From Sanguinoderma infundibulare (taxonomy: Eukaryota; Basidiomycota; Agaricomycetes; Polyporales; Polyporaceae), in assembly GCA_032821775.1 (NCBI GenBank), contig JAVLRN010000002.1:4650001-4714000 (forward strand): a stretch of DNA of 64,000 nucleotides, read 5' to 3'. Position 1 is the first letter of the stretch, and every line of letters starts with the position of its first letter. Below, piece after piece: positions 46,440 through 57,659 of the stretch. Under the pieces are notes generated by a model. That model worked only from the letters and a program-made list of their open reading frames with translations, made no database searches and had not been told where the DNA came from. The translations under genes were made by a program, and so were the position numbers.

Positions 46440-46975
46440 TTGTCCGGTTCACCGACCGAAAACGGGGTACCACGTGTCGGTAAGGATTTCCGCGTACGAG
46501 AGGATCCGTTGCTCGAGCAGGCACAAAACGCCAATCATAGATGCCACTGTAGTAACTGCCGGGTACAATTCCGTGCTGAAATGGCTTGGTTGGCGTACAA
46601 AGAAGACTGAGGTTAGAAGACAGGGATGGCTGAGTGTCGGAGTGCATATACGGATACGATGGCGACTTACGATGAGGTGCGCGACGTCGAGGTTGGCAAG
46701 GTATTCGGACAAGTCGTTCAACGGAATTGGCTGAACGCCAGTACTTCCTCTAAGCGTCTCTTATTGAGCCACACAGAGTACGACGTACCTTCGTAGTCGA
46801 TATAACAGTAATTCCCCTCCTTGACGAGTAATCCTAGGACGCGGAAGATCTCCTCGGGCTACAATTACCGATGGGGAGAATACTCTGATCAGCGACGATC
46901 GCGTGCGGAATGTAGGACGGGCAACATACTAAACCCGATGACGGGGACGCCTGCGCAAGCAACTTGAGGAGACTT
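46440..46975 (-). pseudogene. Strongly decayed aldo/keto reductase relic
   Basis: Four minus-strand patches resemble the intact aldo/keto reductase in the right order. They are Gly-Val-Pro-Val-Ile-Gly (about 46950), Pro-Glu-Glu-Ile-Phe...Tyr-Ile-Asp (about 46860..46795), Leu-Asn-Asp-Leu-Ser-Glu-Tyr-Leu-Ala-Asn-Leu-Asp (about 46720..46680) and Ile-Leu-Ser-Tyr-Ala-Glu-Ile-Leu (about 46515..46490). They lie in different frames with large deletions between them. The call depends on order more than on identity. Confidence 0.4.
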
Positions 46976-47652
46976 TGTCATGACATCCCACAGTCGTGCT
47001 CGTTGGGCGGCAGTGCTCCCGTTCGCGGTCGAGAGAGCGGATGAGATAGGAACCGAGAGGTCGCGGTCTGTGTCGCGCTCTTCCGGTTCAGATGATCTGA
47101 TGTTGGTGGAGGTTGAACTCGGTCTCTGACCGAGGTGTAGTTTGCTTTGAGTCGAGTGGTACATGAAGGCATGCATAGCAATCGCGTGGACTACTTTATA
47201 GTATCCGGGCAGCAACCGTTCACGACATCGCCGTATGTCACTTACCTGGGAGCCACAAGAGCGCAATGGTGGATGTACGATCGCGCGACCCTGTTTCCCC
47301 ACTGTCCCATCGCTGCCGTAAGCCTTCCACGTCCTTCTCTACGACTGCTCCTCGGAAGGACGGGACCTCCCCGCGCGCGAGAAGCAACCCAGCAGAGTGA
47401 GATTGCTCGATAAATGGCTTGCATGAATTGATGATATTGGACGAGCAACCAGCGGAGTAGGGACAGGCGTCGTGAAAGCGAGGGTTGAGGGATGCGAGAA
47501 CGTACGTCACAAAGAATACCAACCTCTCGTCCCCCTCCCGAACAGTTTCACCCGATTACACCTCCCGCTGCAGGGAGGCACATGGTCACTTCATGCAGTA
47601 ACATGAACACCATGGGCGATGCTGATTGACTTGAATACAATCGTGCGACTCA

Positions 47653-47956
47653 CCGATGCCCAAACCCCTGTAGTATTCGAATGAAGGCCTAGGTTTCCGA
47701 CAGGCGACTTCACGGAGACTGCGAGGAGAGGCGGCACATCCAGAGTCGGTGCTGAGCATCCACAATGCACTGGAGCCCGATAGGAAGTGGCGTCGTGAAA
47801 GAGATGGTGGTCGATAGCGGAAGGGAGGAGGCAAGCGCCAACACGCACAAGGCCGTGCAGCGGTGCCCGCTTCGGCTGTTGACTCTCGAGTCCCTCCCAA
47901 CTGGCGAACGCTACTACTAAAGGTCCACTTATATACGAGGTTTCGAACCTAGTCAA
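47653..47956 (-). CDS. Unknown duplicated ORF, copy 1 (first exon)
   Basis: A frame of about 100 codons that ends at a GT-AG-type donor (GTGAGT at 47652 reading leftward). It matches 54859..55158, and the differences include length changes that keep the frame (3, 9 and 15 nt). Shared blocks include Gln-Gln-Pro-Lys-Arg-Ala-Pro-Leu-His-Gly and Leu-Ala-Val-Ser-Val-Lys-Ser-Pro-Val-Gly. No domain was recognised and the downstream exons are unknown. It could still be non-coding. Confidence 0.35.
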
Positions 47957-48635
47957 TCACGGGTAAAGACAGACTAGGGTCGGAGAGAGCACCACGGGGA
48001 CAGAAAAGAGAGATGGCGGCGCTTCAGCGCTACACCTATACTCAAGCATTTCGGGGCGAACAGCGACCTTGAAGTCTACTGCAGGGTGCGTGCACTCCTC
48101 GGTGTCGCCGTTGTTAGGGTCCACTGCACTGGCTAACCCGTTTCAGGCCTCACAGGGTATTCGACTCATAGGCACAGTTAGACAGTTCGTTGACTACTTT
48201 TCCGCCTTAGAAACCCTCCTCAAAGTCGAAGGAGAAGTTGTCGAGGGATATCGCAATTTGCTTCGACAAGATCTCGGAACGCATAGAGGACGACCTCGAG
48301 AAGGAGCAGGCGCATACGTACGTCTGAGCATGTCCCTCGTAGGCTCCTGGTGTCGACACCGAATCTCTCGAGATTCATACGCGGTACAGTTCCAATCTGT
48401 CTGACCCTCGATACTCGTCTCTACCCTGCAGCTCTATCCTGACCATCCGCTTTCTAAAGGCATTCCCTCTCATTATGGAGATCAAGGAAGAAATAGGCGG
48501 TTCCGATCCCGCCGCCCGCATTTCTCGCAAACATCTCGCGATCAGAGGTGAGTGCAATTCAAGCGGGGTGTTCGACTTGTTATGCCACATGTGTTGCTAC
48601 AGACGGAGGAGTACACGTGCGTTCGTTTCGCAAGT

Positions 48636-49905
48636 TCATACAATGGTGATTTCGATCTCCGGAGTCTTCTCCAGCCACTCATCGACGCCACCCTTACCCT
48701 CGAAGAATCCGATCCGCCGGTACTTCGTCACTCCTCCTTCCACCTGGGAGCACGCGTTGTCCAGATGCTCCACGATAAGGCTTTGCACAACACGGGCCGC
48801 CGCACCCAAGCCCGGCGTGTGCTCACAGCAAGAGTACACGGGGACGACACAGACACACTTCACTCCGCTCCTAATCCCGCCATCGTCGCTGTCGAGTCGA
48901 CACAACCCGATCTCATGCACTTCACCAAACGGGAGCTACGAGTTCTTCAGCACCGTCCCGCAACGGACGATCTCGACGATGACCGTCTCGTCCTCACTGA
49001 GAAAGTACGCGTTCCCGGTGTTGACCGCGCCGTCGACGGCGGCCCACGACCACGGCGCACGATACGCCTGCGGACGCGGAGCGAAGTGTGCTGCATGGTC
49101 CTTCGACCACAGCAGGTCCGGAAGGAGCGTGCGCGCCCAGGGCCCGGAGAGGTAGGGCGACTGGATGATGTCCGAGAACTTTTCCGCGAGCGAAGAGACC
49201 GCGACGAGCTTGTCGTCCGGCCGCGACAAGGCGCGCTTGCAGTAGTTCCCGATGATCGCCTTCCACGCCTTGCGGACTGCCTCGACTTGCTCCCGCGTGT
49301 CCGTGCCGCACGCGGGCGAAGACGAAGGGGATAGTTTAGGAAGGTCCCGGATGGGAGGAGGCTCGCGCTCGGAGGAGATCCAATGGGGGTTGTCCGCGCC
49401 TCGGATGTTGCGCGTGCCACGAAGGCAGGAGTACTGGAGCGTGTGCCTGGCGAAGATGAGCTTGCGCGGGGAGAGGAAGTACTCTTGCATGCACCAGCCG
49501 CGCGTGTTCACCGGCTCTCGCGCGGGCTCGTATTTGGGCGTCGTCATGAGCCACGAGGAGAGGAAAATCGACCCTGATGCATTCGAGGCCGTGTCGGGAA
49601 GGATGAAAGGAAACTGGACGGCGGCCGCACCGCGTGGCTGGAGGAAGCCTTCGCTAACGCGATTCGTGCTGGCGGCGATGATTGTCATGTACGCGTCGGA
49701 ATAGACGTGGCTCATGCGCGCCAACTCGTGGTCCTTGTCGTCGCTTGAATCTTGGATGATGTCACAGCGAGTCGACCCAGAGATATTGTATACCCAGTCC
49801 GCGCGTCAGTTGAATGGCGTCTACGATTGTTTGAGGGAGGCTTTAGATTTCAATGCAGCGCGTGTAGGAATCGATGTTCCCCGTTGTGGTCTTGTGCCTC
49901 GCGCT
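48636..49905 (-). pseudogene. HET-domain protein, inactivated copy 1
   Basis: The minus-strand sequence is collinear with the HET gene at 55589..57241. Compared with that copy it has one inserted base near 49767 just after the Trp-Val-Asp-Ser-Leu motif, which creates a stop and a frameshift. It also lacks the first 55 or so codons, has lost about 200 nt near 48935, and has a stop at 48936. Blocks that remain in frame include the Met-Ser-His-Val-Tyr-Ser-Asp-Ala core, Gly-Trp-Cys-Met-Gln-Glu and the C-terminal Tyr-Arg-Arg-Ile-Gly-Phe-Phe-Glu-Gly. Confidence 0.8.
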
Positions 49906-50434
49906 CTTCGGCAAGAACGAACGGGCTCGCTGCTGAGCACGGGAGGCGAGATCGTCTACCAGGAGGTGCCGCCCCAGGCGGAGCGTGAGTGGCCTTGATT
50001 GACGGACGCTCCGAGTCTGCATATATGACCAAACCAAGCGTCGTTTGCCGAACACAGTTCCGTGAGTCGATTCGACGTTATCGTTTAGCTCAGTATGAAA
50101 GCACAAGTAGTCGAAGTTGTACCACACGCTGTAGAATGAAGTTAGTCAATCACGTTGACCTAGGAGTGTATCACTACCTCGGCATGCTCGGATTTCCTTG
50201 TCTGTGCTAAGGGTGCCGTCACTCTTACATCCACATTACGCCCGAATTTTCGTGCGGCTCTAAGCCTCTAACGCAAACCGTTGGAGGACTGAGGGAGATA
50301 CCGTGATTAGGTTGCGGAATGCGCTCAGACATCTATCGGCAGTTATCAAAGGTGGCTCGCCAACCGTTCCAAAGAGAACTGTACAAGAACTGGAGCATAG
50401 GATATAGGTACGCCGCAGCTTCCGGCCACTGGGA
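49906..50434. other. Gap between HET relic and coiled-coil gene
   Basis: Includes the right boundary of duplication unit 1 at about 50105. No gene supported. Confidence 0.4.
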
Positions 50435-52129
50435 TTAAAGCTCGAGGGACTCGTGTGAGACGTTGAAGTACTTGGCGTAGTGTTTGAGGGTCTGAGCCAG
50501 CTCGTCGTAGTCGCCTTTCAGGCTCAAGACATGGTGCCTGAACAGCTTGGGCGACTGTCATTGTATTCATCGATATCTCGAACTTTGCATGCGTACGGGA
50601 TAAAAGAACTCACTATCGTCGGGTCCAACAACAGGATCTTGTCCACGCAGGCCTTCATAACCCTAATGTCCACGCAAAGCTACACAAGTAGTAGTCATAA
50701 ATGTGACGTCCGGGTTGAGGACGGAAGTGGCGAAGAACGCACTGAATTCTCGAACTTGGTAATGCGGTCCAGTGCTCTTGAAAGGTCGTCCAGTTCATCG
50801 AAGGTACCTGCTGCAGCAGTTGGTCGATTGTGAGGGGCGGATGCATTGTATGGCACGTGAAACATCGCACCCCCGAACCACCTCCGGAAGAGAGCGTGCC
50901 CCACACTGATGAAAACAGATGCGGAAGGCATGATTGCCTATCGACGTCGCAGTCCATGAGCATATGGGATTTCTGCAGGCGAGAGGCAGATTACAACACA
51001 CCTTCGCTCTCATGAGACATGCGATCACCAGATCCGGTCTGAAATGTATGGCCGCACCGGCGGCCGTCGCAATTAATCCTGCGATGAGAAGGCCCGTTGA
51101 CAATCTCTGGTTGCGTCGTTTATGGGCCTGAGAAAAGAAGAAGCTCATATGTGATGACGACTCACCGGCCATTGGGAAGATGCTCTGTCGAATGCGCTAG
51201 TGCCGATGATGCACACCGAAGAATTCGATATATGAGACGCACCGTTGGAGGCCTTGCACATCCCTCTCAGCAAGGGGCGTCGTCGAACGGCCGTTGCTTG
51301 TCGAGCTGAGAAAGTGGTCCAGGTCGCCCTTGAAGTCTTTGATCTGTATCGCGAGCTCGGTGAAGGACTTGCCCCGTCCATCGGCTGGCCTGATCCTTGC
51401 ATTGATAGCCTACAGTTACCACCGTCAGATGAACTAGTACCAGGAGGACAGGATGGATCGCAGACGTTATAGAACAGAACCAAATGGTCTCTCGCCTCCT
51501 TCACGTCCTTCGTCTTGTCATGGATAAAGTCTAGCGTAGTCGAATAGTCTGCAGTCCAAAAGTCAGTTCAGTACGCCATGTGCGATACACGATACACGCG
51601 TGCACCGCGCGGAGGGTGCGACGCACGCATAAGCGTCCCGGTGAGCTCGGCAATCTCGCTCTGGACCTCCGACATAAGTTCCTCGTATTTCTGCAACAGG
51701 TCGTTCCCGAGTTCCTGTGCCAAGATCAGGATGAGCCAGCGACACACGCACCCTGAAGTGCTCTCTCCATCGACCAATGAGATCCCTCAAGCGCGACTCG
51801 GTCTCGGCGTCCAGCCCAAATCTCGACCTCCTGAGCTTGCGTAAGGCGTTCTCCGTCTGGATGAAGATGTTGCGCAGATCGCCCGGGCACAGCTTCGAGT
51901 CTATCAGGCTCTCCACCGCATCCCTCGTCTCCTTTGCGTTAGAGGCGGTGGTTTTGGGCAGAATCGGCGGCGCGTTGACTTCATTCTTGAGAGGCGCTCT
52001 GGGTTGGGCATTGGAAGTCGCCGTGGTGTAGATCGAGGAGAAGGATAGGAAGTCGTGATACTCAAGCGGTAGCAACGTAGCCTCAGTCGACGGGCTCCAA
52101 GGTGGTGATGAGCAGGCGGGAGACTCCAT
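50435..52129 (-). CDS. Helical/coiled-coil protein with one transmembrane segment, unknown
   Basis: The first six exons are consistent (52129..51752, 51714..51627, 51548..51466, 51409..51243, 51196..51166, 51127..51029, all in frame). Two to four further exons lead to a TAA at 50435; their borders are uncertain. The product has a Pro/Ser-rich N-terminus of about 60 residues and then long amphipathic helices with heptad-like spacing (Leu-Leu-Gln-Lys-Tyr-Glu-Glu-Leu-Met-Ser-Glu-Val). A Gly/Ala/Ile-rich hydrophobic segment of about 18 residues (Gly-Leu-Leu-Ile-Ala-Gly-Leu-Ile-Ala) likely spans the membrane, and more helices follow, ending Lys-Tyr-Phe-Asn-Val-Ser. I recognise no family. Its neighbour at 52762 is divergent and similar in style. 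Association with HET genes suggests, but does not show, a role in cell death or recognition. Confidence 0.6.
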
Positions 52130-52761
52130 GGCGTCGAGGAGGAGGATGTTGCGATGAGTGCAGTGTGCTTTACGAAGACGGCCTCGATCGTACCTGGGAT
52201 ATATATCTCCGGTGCTGGGGCATGGCAGCTGACCCCGCCTGCTATGGATGTCCAGGGGCATCACAATCGGACCGAGGATGTTCTCATCGACGTTTGCCGG
52301 GATGGTGCTGCAAGCCTCACGGAAGCCTCGTGTCCGGGAGAGGTGAAGTTTGTCTGTTTGGCCTTGACGTGTTATTCTAATGGGACCATGGGCCTGAACA
52401 GCCCAGCTTCTTCCGGGTTTGACATTTGAGCATATGTTGGATCTGTAACTTCTTGTATTTCGGGAGAAATGCATCAGACTGAGGCGGCAAGCATGGACGA
52501 CAGAAGTTATGCCCTCACTCAATGCCTGTGGAAGAACGGATCCTCGAAGAACTCTATTGCTGCGTAGTCACAGCTTCGGCCTCGGTGATAGTTCATTGGG
52601 GAGTTCTCGCTGTAAACGCGGATGCACCATACACATCCCTTGACCCAAGAAGCTGGAGGGCACGAGCTCTACCCCCGTGTCAACAGGATACCGAGCAAGC
52701 ATCCCGTCCGACGCTTGCCCTCAATCTGATCTCCACCCCCGCACCTCTTGTCCCTCTCGCC
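52130..52761. promoter_or_regulatory. Shared upstream region of two divergent coiled-coil genes
   Basis: The ATGs at 52129 (minus) and 52762 (plus) bound 632 bp of non-coding sequence, which must hold both promoters. No clear TATA box was identified. Confidence 0.45.
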
Positions 52762-54290
52762 ATGGTCAACCCCCAGCAATGGACCTCGAAACCTCAGGCT
52801 CTCGCCACAGGCGTAAACCCGCCCTCAGGACCGAGCAACTCTCGTCCCTCGGAAAAACAAGTCCATCGCAACTCCGCCGATAAATGCTACCGGGTCAGTG
52901 CGGTGCAAGAGTTCTCCTTGAACGTCAAACGACTGTGCAAAATCGTCAATGACATCAAGAGAGCGTTAGGAGACCAGCAGCCTCACCTTCGTCGTATCGA
53001 CGCCTCGACGGCCACCGGCGAATTCCTGCAGCGGTGGTCCGAGCTTCGCACGGTAAGTTTCTTGAGATCTTCTCGTTGTCCCCAATCCTTCTCGTTGTCC
53101 CTGATCCTGTCACCGCAGGAATATGACAGGATCCTGACAACGTCGAGGGACACCGCTGTCGAGATATCAGCGATAATCCGGTGTAAGCGAAACCGTGCGG
53201 AAAGTGTAGGAACTTTCAGTCACAGAATCCGATTAACCAGGCTATGCGGTATTGCATGATGGCACGCTCACCTCGCTCAGCGACCACATCCTAGTCCAGC
53301 AACTGGAGGCGTTGGATAAGGTGTGGCGAATGTTCCATGTTCCGGTCCACACTTTGATCCCCTTCCGAAATCAGGCAGCATCAAGCTTGCAGGTCACCCA
53401 CGATGCCGATCTCGAAGCTCTCGGGGAACGTTTCGAGCAGCTCAGCAAGGATATAGAGGATTCGAAGCGGTGTGCTGCCGAACGGCAAGGCACTCATGGA
53501 GAAAGGATAGGAAGTCAAGTGATACGGTATCGATCCTTCTTCTCATAGAGGCCGTTTGAAAGCGCCGCATACGAGCGTTACCTACAATTATAGGTGGAGT
53601 ACCCGCACGGTGTCTCGCTACCTCGCAACCAGCTTGAGGTGGTCGGGATGGCGTGGTTGGAAGTGGCCGAGGTTTGCGATTGCGACATGGATGTTGAAGT
53701 GGAGAAGCGCAACAAGCGTCGTACCGGAACAACGCAAATTGCTTATGGCCGCCCCAGGGCAGAGCGATAGCGAAACGAATGTCAATGGCAAGTTATTTCT
53801 CCTATGCGAATGTGAAAGCCTCGCCGAACTCATACTCCGGTCCAACGGGCCATTTACAGCAGCACAATCAGCATGCGAGGTAGCGCGTTTACGAGTCGAC
53901 GAGAATGTGCGCACAGACCACGACGCGGTCTTGACACGCATACACCATATTCGAGAGAACCTGGCGGATCTGCGCCAATCGCTGGACGTTGTCCTATCCG
54001 AAATATTGGCGAAGGTTCGTCCCGCTCTCCCCCGAATAGTCGATGATGGTCTGAGTCATGTATGCAGCCCAAACGCGAGTTCAAGAAATACAGGACTGCG
54101 CTGCAAGCTCTCAACGATAGTCTCTCTCTCGTACGTCTCATGAAAAGCCTGCTAGCATACGTACTTAATTTTTGGGCGGCAGGAATGCCAGTCTGAAGCG
54201 AGAAGAGTCAAACACCGTGCTTACTCCTCGTCCAAGACGTGGGAGGACAAGGCCCGAATCCTCGTGGATGCATACGCCAGAGTGATCTGA
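52762..54290 (+). CDS. Helical/coiled-coil protein, unknown
   Basis: A working model uses exons 52762..53052, 53119..53182, 53241..53320, 53375..53518, 53594..about 53717, about 53758..54016, one near 54065..54132 and a last one from about 54183 to the TGA at 54290. The first four junctions are in frame; the intron near 53718..53757 (40 nt) is less certain. After a Pro/Ser/Gln-rich start the product is mainly amphipathic helix, with stretches such as Leu-Gly-Glu-Arg-Phe-Glu-Gln-Leu-Ser-Lys-Asp-Ile-Glu and Ile-Arg-Glu-Asn-Leu-Ala-Asp-Leu-Arg. No clear transmembrane segment is seen, unlike the minus-strand neighbour. The family is unknown; the divergent arrangement suggests the pair may be co-expressed. 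Confidence 0.55.
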
Positions 54291-54858
54291 GGCCGATGGA
54301 GGTTAAACTCGGTCTCTGACCGAGGTGCGGTTTGCTTCGAGTCGAGTGGTGCATGAAGGCATGAACCTTTGTACTTATAGCGATGGCGTGGACTACTTTA
54401 TAGTATCTGGGAGCAAGCGTTTACGACAACACTATATGTCACATACCTAGGAGCCACAAGAGCGCAATGGCGGACATACGATCGCGCGACCCTGTTTTGT
54501 CCTGTCCCTACTTCGCTGCTTGGTCGCCCCATGTCATCAGTTCATGCAAGCGTTTGCTAGGGCAATCTTGCGCTTACCCGGTTGCTTCTTGCGCGCAGGG
54601 AGGACCCGTTCGTCCGAGGAGCAGCCGTAGAGAAGAATGTGGAAGGCATACAGCCGCAGCGATGGGACAGTGGCGTCGTGGACGCGTGGATTGAGGGATG
54701 CGAGAACGTAGGACACAAAAGAACACGAACCTCTCGTCCCCCTCGCGAAGAGTTTCGCCCAAATACGCCTCCCTGCAGGCAAGCCCACGGTCACTGTGTG
54801 CAGTAACATGAACGTCATGAGCGATGCTGATTGACTTGAATACAATCGTGCGACTCAC

Positions 54859-55158
54859 CGATGCCCAAAACCCCCGTGGTATTCGAATGACCGAGCCATC
54901 ACGAAGGCCTAAGTTTCCAACAGGCGACTTCACGGAGACTGCGAGGAGAGGCGGCACATCCAGGGTCGTTCTTTGCAGTGCTGGGCATCCACAATGCACT
55001 GAGGCCCGGTAGGAAGTGGCGTCGTGAAAGAGATGATGGTCGGTAGCGAAAGAGAGGTGGCAAGCGCCAGCGCGCACAAGGCCGTGCAGCGGTGCCCGCT
55101 TCGGCTGTTGAGTCCGTTCGTCCACCTCCCAACTGGCAATGCTATTGCTACAAATCAC
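54859..55158 (-). CDS. Unknown duplicated ORF, copy 2 (first exon)
   Basis: The counterpart of 47653..47956, about 100 codons ending at a GTGAGT donor. Relative to copy 1 it has insertions of 1, 3 and 5 codons without loss of frame. Composition is mixed, with several His and Cys residues. No domain was recognised. Confidence 0.35.
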
Positions 55159-55588
55159 GATCTTCAGGTTCCTGATACCAGCGATTGCAAACTTGAGAAA
55201 AATTTAGCTGCTGGTGGAGGTAAGCGTTTGGCTCTTTGTGGATCGCTGGAACCTATGCTCAAGCATCTCGGGGCGAACGCCTCCATTGCATCGTAGGCTC
55301 TTGGTGACACCGAATCCCTCGAGATTCGTACCCGGCACTAATTCTCTCGTATCGTTCCTAATTCTTCCACCCTTGATACCCATCTCTTCCCTATAGCTCT
55401 ATACTGATCAGCCACTTGCAAAGGGCCTCTTGGCTTGAAGATCAAGGACAAAATAGGCGGTCCCGAGATTTCGCTACCGGGGGTAAGTTGTCCACTTGAT
55501 ATGCCACATGCGTTTGCAGAGAACAAGCCTTACAGTGCGTTCTACAGTACTACAGACGGAGGAGTACGCGTGCGTTCGTTTCGCAAAT
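55159..55588. other. Gap downstream of HET gene copy 2
   Basis: Part of the duplicated unit; no gene supported. Confidence 0.35.
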
Positions 55589-57241
55589 TTATACAATGGT
55601 TATTTCGATCTGCGGAGTCTTTTCCAGCCACTCATTGACGTCGCCCTTACCCTCGAAGAATCCGATCCGCCGGTACTTCGTCACTCCTCCTTCCACCTGG
55701 GAGAACGCGCTGTCCAGACGCTCTACGACGAGGCCTTGCACAACACGGTCCGCCGCATCCAAGCCCGGTGTGTGCTCCCAGCGAGAGTACACGAGGACGA
55801 CATAGACGCACTTCACTCCGCTCCTAATCCCATCGTCGTCGCTGTCGAGTCGACACAACCCGATCTTATGCATCCGTCGCTTATCGACGAGGGACCTCGG
55901 ACCCTCAGTGGGGTCATCCTCAGGTTCAGGCGCGGCCGCGTGCTCGAGGTCCCTCGGACGGTACACCGCCCAATGCGCCAGTACCACACAGTCCATGACG
56001 ACGCGCGCGCGAAGGTCGAGGGTCGCGCTGGTGACTTCACCAAACGGGAGCTCCGGGTTCTTCACCACCGTCCCGCAACGGACGACCTCGGCGATGACCG
56101 TCTGGTCCTCACTGAGAAAGTACGCGTTCCCGGTGTTGACTGAGCCGTCGACGGCGGCCCACGACCACGACGGGGCGCGATACGCCTGTGGGCGCGGAGC
56201 GAAGTGTGCTGCGTGGTCCTTCGACCACAGCAGGTCCGGAAGGAGTGTACGCGCCCAGAGCCCGGCGAGGTAGGGCGATTGGATGACGTCCGAGAACTTT
56301 TCCGCGAGTGAAGACACCGCAACGAGCTTGTCGCCCGGCCGCGACACGGCGCGCTTGCAGTAGTTCTCTATGATCGCTTTCCATGCGTTACGGACCGCCT
56401 CGACTTGCTCCCGCGTGTCGGTGCCGTCCGTGGGCGAAGACGAAGGGGATAGTTTGGGAAGGGCCCGGAAGGGAGGAGGCTCGCGCTCGGAGGAGATCCA
56501 ATGGGGGTTATCCGCGCCTCCGATGTTGTGGGTGCCACTCAGGCAGGAGTACTGGAGCGTGTGCCTGGCGAAGATGAGCTTGCGCGAGGAGAGGAAGTAC
56601 TCCTGCATGCACCAGCCGCGCGTGTTTACCGGCTCTCGCGCGGGCTCGTATTTGGGCGTCGACGTGAGCCACGAGGAGAGGAAAACCGACCCTGATGCGG
56701 TGGAGGTCGTGTCGGGAAGGATGAAAGGAAACTCGATGGCGGCTGCGCCGAGCTCGTCGGTGCGTGGCTGGAGGAAGCCTTCGCTAACGCGATTCGCGCT
56801 GGCAGCGATAATCGTCAGGTATGCGTCGGAATAGACGTGGCTCATGCGCGCCATCTCGTCATCCTTATCGCTGTCTAAGTCTTGGATGATGCACAGCGAG
56901 TCGATCCAGAGAAATTGGATACCCAGACGGTGCGTTATTTGAATGGCGTTTACGATTGTCAGAGGGAGGCTTTGAATCTCAATGGAGCGCGTGTAGGAAT
57001 CGATGTTCTTCGTTGTGGTCTTGTGCCCGTCTTGCTTCTCGCCCCATACGTAGCTGAGGGCGATGTAGCGTGCGCGCGTTCCGTTAGAGATGAAGAGCCT
57101 TGGATGCGTGGGGTCGCTGCAGTCAATGACACGCGTAGGGAGATGCGAGTAGGGTTCCGAGAGCGGGGGACAGTCGCTGTGATTCAGTTCGCAGTCGTGC
57201 AAAAGGTCCTTTGCGAGCGAAAGGGCGCGCTCTGATCCCAC
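55589..57241 (-). CDS. HET-domain (heterokaryon incompatibility) protein, copy 2
   Basis: A 550-codon frame. The HET domain (about residues 57-205) contains Tyr-Ile-Ala-Leu-Ser-Tyr-Val-Trp-Gly, Leu-Pro-Leu-Thr-Ile, Phe-Leu-Trp-Ile-Asp-Ser-Leu-Cys-Ile-Ile-Gln-Asp, the Met-Ser-His-Val-Tyr core and Arg-Gly-Trp-Cys-Met-Gln-Glu. The C-terminal region of about 300 residues has no known domain. In ascomycetes HET proteins trigger cell death after fusion of unlike strains; in basidiomycetes the role is unproven. Upstream, 57650..57242 encodes in a shifted frame an N-terminal region typical of such proteins (Cys-Gly-Ala-Cys-Trp-Lys, Cys-Arg-Trp-Cys, His-Ile-Pro-Gly-Arg). The true gene may therefore begin about 140 codons earlier, with a frame break near 57283. 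Confidence 0.85.
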   Translation of the reverse strand: MGSERALSLAKDLLHDCELNHSDCPPLSEPYSHLPTRVIDCSDPTHPRLFISNGTRARYIALSYVWGEKQDGHKTTTKNIDSYTRSIEIQSLPLTIVNAIQITHRLGIQFLWIDSLCIIQDLDSDKDDEMARMSHVYSDAYLTIIAASANRVSEGFLQPRTDELGAAAIEFPFILPDTTSTASGSVFLSSWLTSTPKYEPAREPVNTRGWCMQEYFLSSRKLIFARHTLQYSCLSGTHNIGGADNPHWISSEREPPPFRALPKLSPSSSPTDGTDTREQVEAVRNAWKAIIENYCKRAVSRPGDKLVAVSSLAEKFSDVIQSPYLAGLWARTLLPDLLWSKDHAAHFAPRPQAYRAPSWSWAAVDGSVNTGNAYFLSEDQTVIAEVVRCGTVVKNPELPFGEVTSATLDLRARVVMDCVVLAHWAVYRPRDLEHAAAPEPEDDPTEGPRSLVDKRRMHKIGLCRLDSDDDGIRSGVKCVYVVLVYSRWEHTPGLDAADRVVQGLVVERLDSAFSQVEGGVTKYRRIGFFEGKGDVNEWLEKTPQIEITIV

Positions 57242-57659
57242 CTCGCAGAAGAGGTTCCGCCCGGGGATGTGCGTAGCTGCAGGATCGTCCCTTCAGTTGT
57301 GTACGCGTACCCGAACCAGCGGAGCTGATCGTTTACAGTGAAACTGACGTACTGCCTTCCAGCAGAGTCGGCGCCGACCCTGATCTCCACGATGTTCTCC
57401 GACTCGGACGGCGGCACAGGCGATGTGGAATCCATCGTACGCATGGCAGAGGAACCCCAGTGAAGCACAAGATCGCACCAGCGACACCCCCGCTCGGCAT
57501 TGCCCTGGATCTCTTCCTTAAGCATCCTGTATGCATATCCGCCAGAGGATGGTCCCAGCAGTTCTTTCTCGATGGGAGGTCCAAGGAGCCCAAGTTGATT
57601 TGCAATGACGCCCTTCCAGCATGCTCCGCATATGTACGAGGGCTTGCCACTGACGAAAC

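Larger units (their letters stand above)
47090..50105. repeat. Direct segmental duplication, unit 1 (partner 54295..58465)
   Basis: The left edge shares TCGGTCTCTGACCGAGGT with 54309 and onward. The interior shares the unknown minus-strand frame and the HET gene. The right edge shares ATGACCAAACCAAGCGTCG with 58400 and onward. Unit 1 is about 1.1 kb shorter because the 5' part of its HET gene is missing. Confidence 0.75.
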
